Assembly (NCBI GenBank): GCA_030841085.1 | Contig: JAVEDP010000023.1 | Coordinates: 1 to 64,000 of the forward strand | Origin: Pyrinomonadaceae bacterium | Lineage (GTDB): Bacteria; Acidobacteriota; Blastocatellia; Pyrinomonadales; Pyrinomonadaceae | DNA length: 64,000 bases | Direction: 5' to 3' | Shown: positions 35,296-45,154 of the stretch, in pieces | Layout: every line of letters begins with the position of its first letter | Numbering within the stretch: position 1 is the stretch's first letter | Position numbers and translations under genes: made by a program | Notes under the pieces: model-generated | Database searches by the model: none | The model's input: the letters and a program-made list of their open reading frames with translations, nothing else | What the model was told of the DNA's origin: nothing

Positions 35296-36318
35296 ATGAC
35301 TATCAAAGACGAGTCTTTAGTCAAGCGAATCGCAACGGTAATCGGTCTGAGCGAATCGGATTTCAAATTGGTCTGCAATCACGCAAATACTTCCTGTGTT
35401 ATTTATAAGTTGACCGACAAGCACACAGGACAAATGTTTGCGTTGAAGATGGATAAGCGTCGGGGGAAAAAAGTCCGTGCCGAAGTGGAATATCTAAGAG
35501 CGAATAATGACCTGGTTTTCTTGCCGCACGTTTATCAAGCAGGCACAGTTGATTTCCGTGATTTCTATCTAATGGAGTATCTCGAGGGCTATCGTAGTTT
35601 CACAGACTTGTATCAGCACAACTGCCTTACTCCGGGTCACATCCAACAGGTGGTTGAAGTCTTGGGGAATATCCAAACGACAATAGAGAGCAAGTCAGTC
35701 GTGCACAAAATTTATGAGGAACATTACGTGGGTCGATTGAACAAAAGACTTCAAACGCTAAGGGAATCGTTCCTTCATCAATATTTGGAGTCACAGAGCC
35801 TTCGGATTAATGCGTCCGTATTCGAGAATCTGACCTTTTTTTGGGAACGCCGTCTTCAGGGACATCGAGATTCCTTTTTCACGGAAACGGGCCCATATCC
35901 GGGTGACACGCACTTTGAAAACGTGTTAATAAACAACAATCAGCAACTGAAGATTATTGATCCCAACGGAGCGATGTTCTTACCTTTAGCCTATGATATT
36001 GGCAAGTTGTTACACTCGTTGCACGGAGGCTATGACGTGTTCCACGCGGCGAGTTTCCGCGTGCGTCAACGCGCCGCAAGAACGTTTGCGTTTTCTTATC
36101 AGTTTCCGGAACGTCGTGACGAGCTGTTGCGGGTTTTGATCAAATCCATTCTTCAAAGATGGGGCGCCAAAGTATTACAAGTCTCATACCTTTCCGAAAT
36201 CTTTCATTTCTCGTCTCTGATTTCACATCATCTTTGCAATAAGAAAGAGGCCCTCGGGTTTTACCTGCGAACCCTTGAGCTAATTGACGAATACAAAAAA
36301 GCGTACTCGGATGCGTAA
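35296..36318 (+). CDS. Protein-kinase-like fold phosphotransferase (APH/choline-kinase type)
   Basis: A 340-residue kinase-fold protein. The ATP-site Lys is Lys51 (FALKMDKR), its salt-bridge partner probably Glu63. The catalytic loop is PGDTHFENVLI (Asp204, Asn209) and the metal-binding IDPNG replaces DFG (Asp222). All active-site residues appear intact. APH-type kinases phosphorylate small alcohols or sugars such as aminoglycosides, homoserine, choline or hexoses. Given the glycosyltransferase that overlaps its end, a sugar-containing substrate is likely (inference). Start follows ggagccggggcgg. Composition is AT-richer than the window. Confidence 0.78.
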   Translation: MTIKDESLVKRIATVIGLSESDFKLVCNHANTSCVIYKLTDKHTGQMFALKMDKRRGKKVRAEVEYLRANNDLVFLPHVYQAGTVDFRDFYLMEYLEGYRSFTDLYQHNCLTPGHIQQVVEVLGNIQTTIESKSVVHKIYEEHYVGRLNKRLQTLRESFLHQYLESQSLRINASVFENLTFFWERRLQGHRDSFFTETGPYPGDTHFENVLINNNQQLKIIDPNGAMFLPLAYDIGKLLHSLHGGYDVFHAASFRVRQRAARTFAFSYQFPERRDELLRVLIKSILQRWGAKVLQVSYLSEIFHFSSLISHHLCNKKEALGFYLRTLELIDEYKKAYSDA

Positions 36319-37606
36319 GAAAGCGTTATTTACTTTTTGGGATGGGGCCGATGGCCACTTTTTCCGAATCTCGGCCGTAGCCACGATTGTGTCTCGTGCC
36401 GGCTTTGAACTAGCGTTCATTACGGCGAAGAGTCATAAGGACAAAGTCAGGGACAGGTTCCCGCAGGCGAAAATTTACCAGATTGAAAATAGGAAGTCCG
36501 TGATTCATGCTCCGCCTTATCAGTTGCCTTTGTTCTCTCACGCTTTTCGACACTCGCAACGATTGTGTGGGTTGGAGTTTAATGATGTCGATTTTCTAAT
36601 ACTCACCATCGAATTAGAGTTGGAAGCGATTCGGTCATTTGCTCCTAACATTATTTTCAACGATTATCGCGATACAATCAGAACGGCGGCTGAAATCACC
36701 GGCACGCCGATCATCGGGACCACCATTACGAGCGGAAACACCGCGGGATTCCCCTTGGGTTGGTGGATCCCGGTTCCAACGGACTTGAAGTTGCCTGACT
36801 GTGTCCCCAGCTTCAATGCAGCGCGTTCACATTTCGGCCTTGAGCCGATTGATGACGAGCGCCACAATTTTGAAGGCGACTTCAATTTGATTCCGTCCTG
36901 CGAAATTATCGACCCCTTAAAAGTTGATCGGAACAAAGACGTTTACGTGGGAGTTCCAGACAGTCCCGTAACAACCACTAACGACAAGGGCGCCCGACAC
37001 CCTCGTTTGAAAGCCGGCACCAAAGTGATCTTCTGCAATTTAGGGGATGATAATAATGGATCAGGTTGGCGGTTCGATCCGATACTTTGTCAGCTGTGCA
37101 ATTCTTTCAAGGCTACTTTTGTCATCGCAGGGAAGCCGGAGCACTATCCTCAAACCTATGATCTGGCGAGGACGTCGCGCAACATCTTAATTGACGAGAC
37201 GTGGAAAGGTACCGACTATCAATGGATAACTCGCAATGCCGATGCTATGATCTCGCATGGTGGCACTGGCGCGCTAGTAGCTTTACAAAACGGCATCCCC
37301 ATTATTTTCATCCCTCGTAACACAGAGTCGAGCACTGCCTATCGGTCCAGTGAATATGGCGCAGGAATATATGTGCAACACTCCAGTGAACCATTGGCAA
37401 GAAAAGCGGCTCCCGATCTTGGCCCAGGTGTCGAGATACTTGGCCATTGGAAGTCCGGTATTCGAGCGGCCGATCTGAGGACCCATTTGGAAACAGTCTT
37501 AGAGAGTTCCAGTTACCGATACAGAGCTCAGGAGATAGCGATCACGTTGAACAAATACAGCTTGGAGTCAGAGAGTCTCGCAATTCTTGATTCCAGTGGA
37601 GCTTGA
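36311..37606 (+). CDS. GT-B glycosyltransferase (UDP-glycosyltransferase/MurG-like)
   Basis: A 431-residue enzyme. The C-terminal nucleotide-sugar motif is MISHGGTGALVALQNGIP near residue 315, the UGT/MurG donor-site pattern, followed by FIPRNTESS. The N-terminal acceptor domain begins KKALFTFWDGADGHFFR. It starts eight bases inside the end of the kinase gene, so the two are translationally coupled. Acceptor unknown; it may be the product or substrate of the kinase. Confidence 0.8.
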   Translation: MRKKALFTFWDGADGHFFRISAVATIVSRAGFELAFITAKSHKDKVRDRFPQAKIYQIENRKSVIHAPPYQLPLFSHAFRHSQRLCGLEFNDVDFLILTIELELEAIRSFAPNIIFNDYRDTIRTAAEITGTPIIGTTITSGNTAGFPLGWWIPVPTDLKLPDCVPSFNAARSHFGLEPIDDERHNFEGDFNLIPSCEIIDPLKVDRNKDVYVGVPDSPVTTTNDKGARHPRLKAGTKVIFCNLGDDNNGSGWRFDPILCQLCNSFKATFVIAGKPEHYPQTYDLARTSRNILIDETWKGTDYQWITRNADAMISHGGTGALVALQNGIPIIFIPRNTESSTAYRSSEYGAGIYVQHSSEPLARKAAPDLGPGVEILGHWKSGIRAADLRTHLETVLESSSYRYRAQEIAITLNKYSLESESLAILDSSGA

Positions 37607-37665
37607 TCAGCTACGAGGCGCCTTTCCGCCGCGCAGCTATACTTCCTTGCCGCGGAGATTCCACC

Positions 37666-38472
37666 ATGCCCCGCAAGATTCCTTTCCCGATTATTGCGTT
37701 CAATTTTAACGATCAATTCGATCTTCAAGGAATTGTCTTGGCTCTAAATAATGGCTCGAGGCCGGGCGTCTTGATGTTAAGCATGGGGGCAATAGAGTTT
37801 TCGGGGCTCGAGTATCTAGTTGCTATGTTCCAGGCCGCAAAAAGCGTGAGCGAGCAGGAGCTTTACCTGGAGCTGGATCATTGTCATGACCTCGCCATGA
37901 TTAGGCGCTGCGCGGATTTAGGTTTCGATTTGATCATGGCTGACTTTTCCAGCGCTGACTTCAAAAGAAATGTTGAGTTCACCCGCGAGGCCGCTGACAT
38001 AGCTCACGCCAAAGGGGCGTTGCTGGAAGGCGAACTCGGCGTTATTCCAGTACTCACCAGCACTACTGGAATAAGCACGACCTTCACAGACGTGGATCAG
38101 GCTCAGGAGTTCATTGCCGCGACTCAAATTGACCTCTTCGCCCCATCAGTCGGTAACTTCCACGGTGTACTTCAGTCGAAGCCATCTCCCAACATCGATC
38201 ACATCAGGACGTTGGCAGATCGACTGGCTACTCCAATGGTGCTTCACGGTAGCGATTTCCTGACTAATGAGACGCTCGGGGAAGCGATCGACGCCGGTAT
38301 GGCAAAAATAAATTTTGGGCCGGAACTGCGCGCCGCTTATGTAGAGTCACTCGCATCTTCGTGTGAGACCACAAGTTCATTCACTGATCACCGCCCCATC
38401 TTGCGTAGCGCCATCAAAACGGTTGCCGCGAGGGTAACCTCGAGGCTCGAGATTCTGGGAGTCGAGCCCTAG
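37666..38472 (+). CDS. Class II (zinc) ketose-bisphosphate aldolase-like protein
   Basis: A 268-residue TIM-barrel protein with class II aldolase features: Asp71-His72 (LELDHCHD), Glu121/Glu123 (LEGELG), His166 (SVGNFHGVL), His194 (MVLHGSDFL) and the phosphate-site KINFGPELR (Asn216). All zinc ligands are present, so activity is likely. The end motif is closer to GatY/KbaY than to FbaA. It is divergent overall, and the adjoining kinase and glycosyltransferase suggest a specialised sugar-phosphate route rather than glycolysis. ATG at 37666 has ggag eight bases upstream; an upstream TTG overlaps the glycosyltransferase stop. Confidence 0.75.
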   Translation: MPRKIPFPIIAFNFNDQFDLQGIVLALNNGSRPGVLMLSMGAIEFSGLEYLVAMFQAAKSVSEQELYLELDHCHDLAMIRRCADLGFDLIMADFSSADFKRNVEFTREAADIAHAKGALLEGELGVIPVLTSTTGISTTFTDVDQAQEFIAATQIDLFAPSVGNFHGVLQSKPSPNIDHIRTLADRLATPMVLHGSDFLTNETLGEAIDAGMAKINFGPELRAAYVESLASSCETTSSFTDHRPILRSAIKTVAARVTSRLEILGVEP

Positions 38473-38511
38473 CTGCTCGGCGCATGGCTGGTCGCTGATG
38501 TTAATCTGATA

Positions 38512-39438
38512 TCAAAAACCTGGGTTTGTACTGGGGTCGGAATCTGGCGGCACGCCGCCCCCGGAGCCGATAAAATTGGTCTCGGTCGTTGCCGAGAGTT
38601 TGACTAACGAATCCAGAGTGCCAATATCATGCCACCCGAAATCGCCCGGAACGACAACCGCATTCTCAGTCGTTTGCAGCACCGTGTGTTCAATACTAAA
38701 CGGCTGAAGATCGTAGAAAGCATTGAGGCCACCTGTTTCAAGGAGTCGAACGGTTTTTGGAACGACTCTCCTTAGTTCCTGGAGCAGCACATCCACTCGG
38801 GATATGAGAATTCCACTATTCCAATAATAATCACCGCTGTTGACTAGTTGGTTGGCTAATTGCAGCATCGGTTTTTCTATATACGCTTGAACGCGATGCG
38901 CCTCTATTTCCTTTGATGAGGTTACGATCTCGGCCTTTTTTATGTAGCCATATTCGGTTGAAGCATAAGTTGGTGCTACTCCGATCAGGATAATCTGTTT
39001 TGTTTGAGCGGCGAGCTCTATTGCCGAAGATACAACTCCGTGAAATGCGTTTTCATTTTCTATCCAGTGATCTGACGGAGTGAATAACATAACCTGGCTC
39101 ATTGGGTGGCCCTCAGCAACCTCCAGGGTTGCCCATACAATCGAAGGGCCGGTGCCTCTGCCGACCGGTTCAAGAATCAGATTTGTGGGCGGGAGCTGCG
39201 GCAGTTGTCGCTTCACCTCATCGCGAAACCTTTCTCCGCTAACTATCCAGAGTGACCGAACGTTTGGAATCTCTGAAACCCTTTTCGCAGTTGCTTGAAG
39301 CAAACTCTGGTCTTTCAGTATCAGGTTGAGGAATTGCTTTGGACGCTCATCACGAGTAACAGGCCGCATTCGTTGCCCCATGCCTCCGGCGAGAATTAAT
39401 GCTATGGCGGCTCTATCTGAGCGGTGTGCGACTCCCAT
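38512..39438 (-). CDS. Mannose-1-phosphate guanylyltransferase-like nucleotidyltransferase, short C-terminus
   Basis: A 308-residue nucleotidyltransferase. The start LILAGGMGQRMRPVTRDERP then KQF is the ManC pyrophosphorylase signature. TPSDHWI, YGYI, YIEKP and YYWNSGI follow, then GDFGWHDIGT. It would make a GDP- or other NDP-sugar. The usual ManC continues for 40-60 residues; here it ends in an unusual Gly/Pro/Asp tail (GSGGGVPPDSDPSTNPG). This may be a truncation or frameshift replaced by foreign sequence. It is convergent with the aldolase gene and could supply the glycosyltransferase donor. Confidence 0.82.
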   Translation of the reverse strand: MGVAHRSDRAAIALILAGGMGQRMRPVTRDERPKQFLNLILKDQSLLQATAKRVSEIPNVRSLWIVSGERFRDEVKRQLPQLPPTNLILEPVGRGTGPSIVWATLEVAEGHPMSQVMLFTPSDHWIENENAFHGVVSSAIELAAQTKQIILIGVAPTYASTEYGYIKKAEIVTSSKEIEAHRVQAYIEKPMLQLANQLVNSGDYYWNSGILISRVDVLLQELRRVVPKTVRLLETGGLNAFYDLQPFSIEHTVLQTTENAVVVPGDFGWHDIGTLDSLVKLSATTETNFIGSGGGVPPDSDPSTNPGF

Positions 39439-39498
39439 AAAGGACTGAATTCATTCGGTCGAGGAGAAAAAATTCAATAAAGGTCCGGGGGACACAAC

Positions 39499-39669
39499 AT
39501 GCAATTCAATCTAGATCACTCATCTAATCTGTGCAACCAGAGCCCGTCGGATTGGAAGCAAAGAAGTTATCGAACGCTTTCAGAGTACAGCTCTCCCAGC
39601 CACGTTACGTCCTGCGACATCCGATTTATGGTCGCCGTTCGTAATTACATCGACCAAGCTCTAAAATAG
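39499..39669 (+). CDS. Candidate 56-residue small protein
   Basis: A frame starting MQFNLDHSSNLCNQSP with ggggga six bases before the ATG and ending 19 bp before msrB. No motif recognised. The sequence is low in charge, with mixed residues and two Cys. It could be a real microprotein or chance; there is no further support. Confidence 0.3.
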   Translation: MQFNLDHSSNLCNQSPSDWKQRSYRTLSEYSSPSHVTSCDIRFMVAVRNYIDQALK

Positions 39670-39688
39670 ATTTGACGAGGTTGAAGTT

Positions 39689-40276
39689 ATGAACAGACGT
39701 TATTTTCTTTCAACGGTAGGCGCGGTGGCCGGGTTTGCTGCGTTTTCGAAATTTACCGGTCTGGCGGGAGCGTTGCTGCCGGCGGGCAATCATGATGCGA
39801 ATGGAATTCCGGCCGTGGCGGGAAATGTTTCGACTGGAAATGCGGTTGCGAATGCTAATGACGGAACGGCCAAAGCTAAAGGAATCAAAAAAGTGATCAA
39901 GACAGATGCGGAGTGGAAACAGATTCTTACTCCTGACCAGTACAGCGTGGCGCGGGAGAAGGGAACGGAGAGACCTTTCTCAAGTCCGCTCAATGACATT
40001 CATGACAACGGCATCTTCGAATGCGTGGCGTGTGGGTTGCCGGTGTTTAGTTCCAAAGCAAAGTTTGATTCCGGCACTGGCTGGCCGAGTTTCTACGAGC
40101 CGATTGATAAAGAGAGCGTGACGGAAGTGGTTGATAAGAGTCTGTTCGAAACGCGCACCGAAGTTTTGTGCGCGCGTTGCGACTCGCACCTCGGGCATGT
40201 GTTCGAAGATGGGCCAATGCCGACTGGGTTGCGGTATTGCATGAACGGTGTGGCGCTGAAGTTCGTGAAATCGTGA
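39689..40276 (+). CDS. msrB: Exported peptide-methionine (R)-S-oxide reductase
   Basis: A 195-residue protein. The N-terminus MNRRYFLSTVGAVAGFAAF is a twin-arginine-type signal (NRRYFLS). The MsrB domain follows (W..ILTPDQY), with zinc pairs ACG (CVAC) and CARC, TGWPSF, and catalytic Cys184 in LRYCMNG. It repairs methionine-R-sulfoxide in exported proteins, presumably in the periplasm. The last codons (AAA TCG TGA) are part of a gaatcgt heptamer tract that continues after the stop. A hairpin repeat follows directly. Confidence 0.92.
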   Translation: MNRRYFLSTVGAVAGFAAFSKFTGLAGALLPAGNHDANGIPAVAGNVSTGNAVANANDGTAKAKGIKKVIKTDAEWKQILTPDQYSVAREKGTERPFSSPLNDIHDNGIFECVACGLPVFSSKAKFDSGTGWPSFYEPIDKESVTEVVDKSLFETRTEVLCARCDSHLGHVFEDGPMPTGLRYCMNGVALKFVKS

Positions 40277-40292
40277 ATCGTGAATGGGTTGA

Positions 40293-40349
40293 GTGGCATA
40301 GACTTTAGTCTGTGGCTGTCGGGGTGACACAGACTGAAGTCTATGCCAC
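40293..40349. repeat. gtggcatagact hairpin, copy 4
   Basis: gtggcatagactttagtctg pairs with cagactgaagtctatgccac. It abuts a gatgtgcgg long palindrome. Confidence 0.92.
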
Positions 40350-40357
40350 TTGCGGAA

Positions 40358-40507
40358 ACGGCTGTGCCGTCTGATGTGCGGAAGGGCTGTGCCCTTCCGT
40401 ACCGACTCTCGCAAATTGGGCTGCGCCCTAAACTGGGCGTAGCCCAAATTCATTTTAGAAGTTACCGGAAGGCCATAGGCCTTCCGCACATCAGGCGGCA
40501 TAGCCGT
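40358..40507. repeat. Long palindrome, gatgtgcgg family, copy 3
   Basis: Left arm acggctgtgccgtctgatgt, then gcggaagggctgtgcccttcc; right arm closes with ggaaggcc...ccgcacatcaggcggc. The stem inside the core differs from copy 1 (ggaaggg in place of gcggtgg), yet both arms change together. Confidence 0.9.
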
Positions 40508-40582
40508 GGGAGGCACGGTCAGAGACACGACGAGTCGCGTCTAACGGCGCGAGTCTTTGTTAACATTCTGATCCTCCGGAAC

Positions 40583-40721
40583 GAAGAGCGGGGGCAAGCC
40601 CATCTTCCCAACCCGCAAATTAACCAGTCTTGAATGTTGAATTTGAGGGGTTCGAATATGAAGATTGCGAAGAGCGGGGGCAAGCCCGCCTTCCCAACCT
40701 GCAATTTAGTCTGTCTTGAAT
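40583..40721. repeat. 53-bp direct repeat, gcgggggcaagcc family, copies 2 and 3
   Basis: Units at 40583-40635 and 40669-40721 begin gaagagcgggggcaagccc and end cttgaat. They are 86 bp apart. The flank ctccggaacga is shared with the copy at 41866. Confidence 0.88.
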
Positions 40722-40903
40722 TCTAAATGCTTGGGCGATTCGGACAATTGCGATAACTTTCGACGGCTGCGCTGCGGCAAACCCACGCGCACCGACCGGA
40801 TCCGCACATCGCTATGCATTTTTTGAATGAACAACTGAACGCGGATTGTCGTAGTTGAACAACGACCGTTGATGAACGACAATTACGCTTTGACGTACTC
40901 GCT

Positions 40904-40938
40904 ACTGACAACTGACAACTGACAACTGACAACTGACT
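40904..40938. repeat. Heptamer tandem repeat (ACTGACA)n
   Basis: About five copies of a 7-bp unit ending about 25 bases before the ATG at 40963. Confidence 0.92.
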
Positions 40939-40962
40939 ACTTACCACTGACCAGCGCAAACT

Positions 40963-41610
40963 ATGTTCTGTCCCCAATGCGGCACTGAATCATCCTCGGA
41001 CCTGCAGTATTGCCGATCCTGTGGCGCCAATCTGAAGGTGATTGGCAAAGCCGTTTCGCTTAGCGAGGCCATCGCGCGCAGCGATCGCGGGCCATTGCCG
41101 AAAATCAAAGAGATGATGAAGAGCCTGAAGATGGAACAGGTGTCCGATGAAATTTCAGGCGCGCTCGAGCAAATGAAACAAGAGATGATGAGGGACTCGG
41201 GTTCACTTGCGAAAATAAAAACCTGGGGTAGCGAGCGACTTGAAAAAAAAGAGAAGACCGCGCGCCAACGCCGGGAGGGGCATATTGTTCACGGAGTGGT
41301 TTCGCTCTTCAGCGGAGTTGGCCTGATGATCTTCCTCTACTTTCTTTCGGCCGCTCTCGTTTTGAAACTACCGCCAGATATTGTCGCCCAGGCCCCTTTT
41401 GAGATTCCTTCGGTCGTTCACGTCATTTGGCTGGTGGGGTTGATTCCGGCACTCACGGGCATTGGCCGCATCCTCGCAGGACTAACGATCCGGTCTGAAG
41501 CAATAGCGCCGATTGAGATTCCCAAATCGCCAGAAACAAACGAGCTTCCTCCTAGTTATGGACATGCGAGCGTGACTGAACGCACCACGAACCTGCTGTC
41601 GAAATCGTAA
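40963..41610 (+). CDS. Zinc-ribbon membrane protein of unknown function
   Basis: A 215-residue protein. The N-terminal zinc ribbon MFCPQCGTES...QYCRSCGANL is of the double-CxxC type. A charged helical middle and two membrane helices (about 117-135 and 148-170) follow. The C-terminus is disordered and ends KS from the codons AAA TCG TAA, which lie inside a heptamer repeat. Such zinc-ribbon/TM proteins are common and mostly uncharacterised. No ribosome binding site is obvious; heptamers precede the start. Confidence 0.72.
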   Translation: MFCPQCGTESSSDLQYCRSCGANLKVIGKAVSLSEAIARSDRGPLPKIKEMMKSLKMEQVSDEISGALEQMKQEMMRDSGSLAKIKTWGSERLEKKEKTARQRREGHIVHGVVSLFSGVGLMIFLYFLSAALVLKLPPDIVAQAPFEIPSVVHVIWLVGLIPALTGIGRILAGLTIRSEAIAPIEIPKSPETNELPPSYGHASVTERTTNLLSKS

Positions 41611-41630
41611 ATCGTGAATCGTAAATAGAA

Positions 41631-41722
41631 GTGGCATAGACTTCAGTCTGTGTCAGCCTGGCTGGCATGAACATCGGGCTGAAACCTTTACCGCTGCAGC
41701 CACCGACTAAAGTCCATGCCAC
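41631..41722. repeat. gtggcatagact hairpin, copy 5 (longer loop)
   Basis: Left arm gtggcatagacttcagtctg, right arm ccgactaaagtccatgccac, separated by about 50 bp instead of the usual 15. It is flanked by aatcgtgaatcgtaaat heptamer tracts. Confidence 0.85.
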
Positions 41723-41865
41723 TCCGACCTCTGAATCGTAAATCGTGAATAGATGAAGAAGCGGCCTCGGTAAGAGCCGGATGTTTATAAAACAGGATGA
41801 CGATCAAGAGTTTCGCGAGTTTTTGTTCGTAGCCACAAGCTACAACGTTTGTTTCTCCGGAACGA

Positions 41866-41907
41866 CGGCGGGGGCAAGCCGCCCTTCCCGACCTGAAAAA
41901 TATTGAA
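41866..41907. repeat. gcgggggcaagcc dispersed repeat, copy 4
   Basis: cggcgggggcaagccgccct followed by tcccgacctgaaaaatattg; same block order as the copies at 1653 and 40583. Confidence 0.75.
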
Positions 41908-41986
41908 CCTTCATTCTTGCTATCTGGCATTCTTTTTAAATGACGGATGCGTTCGTTCTCCAACGTTACGTGTATCCCATCCAAAA

Positions 41987-42091
41987 TATATCCTGCATTT
42001 GACATATACGGGACAGCCGCGTAACGTGGTGGCGAACCGAGTCCAGCTTACTCCCTTCTCAGCACCAATCTGGATCTTCCAGATCAACTGA
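41987..42091 (+). promoter_or_regulatory. Conserved promoter-leader module A, upstream of groES
   Basis: tatatcctgcat, then TTGACA at 41999-42004, a 17-bp spacer and TAACGT at 42022-42027. The transcribed part begins gcgaaccgagtccagcttac, continues tcccttctcagc and carries a hairpin (atctgga/tccagat) before aactga. Near-identical modules of the same length precede the RRM gene (48343-48447) and the STAS gene (59370-59472). No CIRCE repeat is found here, so this promoter probably drives groESL. Confidence 0.7.
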
Positions 42092-42142
42092 TAATCCACA
42101 GCTCACTTACAAAGAAGTTCAGGGCGTCGTGCGTCGCCACCT

Positions 42143-42177
42143 CAGTCGGCAGATAGCAGTCGGCAGACGGCAGGCAG
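42143..42177. repeat. Heptamer tandem repeat (CAGTCGG/CAGACGG)n before groES
   Basis: Five units with a 7-bp period, ending about 28 bases before the groES ATG. The site used by ribosomes is probably ccgaagga just after it. Confidence 0.85.
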
Positions 42178-42204
42178 CAAAGCCGAAGGAAAAACAATCA
42201 GATT

Positions 42205-42534
42205 ATGACAACGAACATTACACCTCTACATGACCGCGTGATCGTGAAGCGCATTGACGAAGGCGAACAAATCCGCGGCGGCATCATCATCCCCGACAGC
42301 GCGAAAGAAAAGCCTCAGGAGGGCGAAGTAATCGCGGCCGGCGAAGGGAAATATAAGGAAGACGGAACGCGCCAGCCCCTCGATGTTAAAAAAGGCGACC
42401 GCGTCCTGTTTGGCAAATACAGCAGCTCGGAAATCAAGATCGACGGTGAAGAGCTTTTGATCATGCGCGAGGACGAGATTCTGGGAATCATCGCACGCGC
42501 TGGTGCGGCTGCCGGCGGGAAAAAAGGCAAGTAG
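42205..42534 (+). CDS. groES: Co-chaperonin GroES
   Basis: A 109-residue Cpn10. The start [20 protein letters not shown] with the mobile loop [16 protein letters not shown] is diagnostic. It forms the seven-subunit lid of GroEL. Expression probably starts from module A upstream. groEL follows after 161 bp. Confidence 0.97.
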   Translation: MTTNITPLHDRVIVKRIDEGEQIRGGIIIPDSAKEKPQEGEVIAAGEGKYKEDGTRQPLDVKKGDRVLFGKYSSSEIKIDGEELLIMREDEILGIIARAGAAAGGKKGK

Positions 42535-42541
42535 GTTCTGA

Positions 42542-44339
<1,798 letters not shown>

Positions 44340-44377
44340 TTCCCCCAACTTCCTTTGCAGCATTGGGAAGTAATAAG

Positions 44378-44412
44378 AGCCTCCGGCGGAAATTTCGCCG
44401 GGGGCTTTTTTT
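44378..44412 (+). terminator. Intrinsic terminator of groESL
   Basis: Eleven-base-pair GC-rich stem (agcctccggcg pairing with cgccgggggct, one G-T) and a run of seven T. The same stem family terminates the RRM gene at 48960. Confidence 0.9.
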
Positions 44413-44495
44413 GTTGCGGCCCCCAATGCCATAAACGTCGAACTCTATTAGGAGTCAAAGTCTCTTAGAACAATTTCCCATTGCCTGCAACGTTA

Positions 44496-44644
44496 CGGCT
44501 ATGCCGCCTGATGTGCGGAAGGGCTCGGCCCTTCCGATCGGCCTTAAAAAATTTGGGCTACGCCCTCTATTGGGGCGTAGCCCCGAAGTCATCTTGCCGG
44601 CACCGGAAGGGCCGAGCCCTTCCGCACATCAGACGGCATAGCCG
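44496..44644. repeat. Long palindrome, gatgtgcgg family, copy 4
   Basis: Left arm cggctatgccgcctgatgtg then cggaagggctcggcccttcc; right arm ggaagggccgagcccttccg then cacatcagacggcatagccg. Confidence 0.9.
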
Positions 44645-44817
44645 GGGACGTAGAGCAGAGAGGCCGCTCTTGATGCGCTCTTGGCAGGAGGGAGGAGCTA
44701 CCAAAATGCAACAGCGCCGCAAACTGATCGCACTTCTTTATTCACCTTCCGGCATCAACGTCGCAACAAATCATGATGTCAAAGCTACTAAGATCTGAGG
44801 TGTTCAGGAGGTTAACT

Positions 44818-45117
44818 ATGAACCCGAACCTGTTTCGCAAAATCGTGGGATTGATTCTGGCGGCATTACTTTTGACGAGTATTCTTTTATTGGCGGGGAC
44901 AACAGCGGCGGCCCAGCGACGCTCACGGCCGCATCATCGACGGAGCGCCTTCATAGTGCGACCGGTCGCTTTCGAACCGACTCGTACCGTTCAACCGATT
45001 CGTCCGTTCTCAACCTTTGGTCCATTCGGCCGACCTTACCATCCGTATTTCGATCCTTACGGCAGTTATGATCACCACACCTTCTATCGCCATTCGTTCG
45101 GCAAGCGGAAGAGGTAA
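44818..45117 (+). CDS. Small secreted Arg/His/Pro-rich protein
   Basis: A 99-residue protein with a hydrophobic N-terminal signal (IVGLILAALLLTSILLLAG) cleaved near AAA-QRR. The mature part is rich in Arg, His, Pro, Phe and Tyr, ending basic. No domain recognised. Excellent Shine-Dalgarno (caggaggt) seven bases before the ATG. Confidence 0.6.
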   Translation: MNPNLFRKIVGLILAALLLTSILLLAGTTAAAQRRSRPHHRRSAFIVRPVAFEPTRTVQPIRPFSTFGPFGRPYHPYFDPYGSYDHHTFYRHSFGKRKR

Positions 45118-45154
45118 CTTCTACACCTGAGCGACGCTTCGGCGTATCTCTCGG

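Noticed and set aside
35296-36318. Aminoglycoside resistance gene
   Set aside because: Kinase fold is clear but the gene sits in a sugar-metabolism-like group and is not close to a known resistance enzyme; a resistance label would be unsupported.
40640-40660. tRNA-like ggggttcgaatatg
   Set aside because: Only the T-loop-like word is present; no acceptor or anticodon stem around it. No tRNA found elsewhere.
41900-42204. CIRCE operator upstream of groES
   Set aside because: No ttagcactc-N9-gagtgctaa pair or close variant found; a different conserved module is present.
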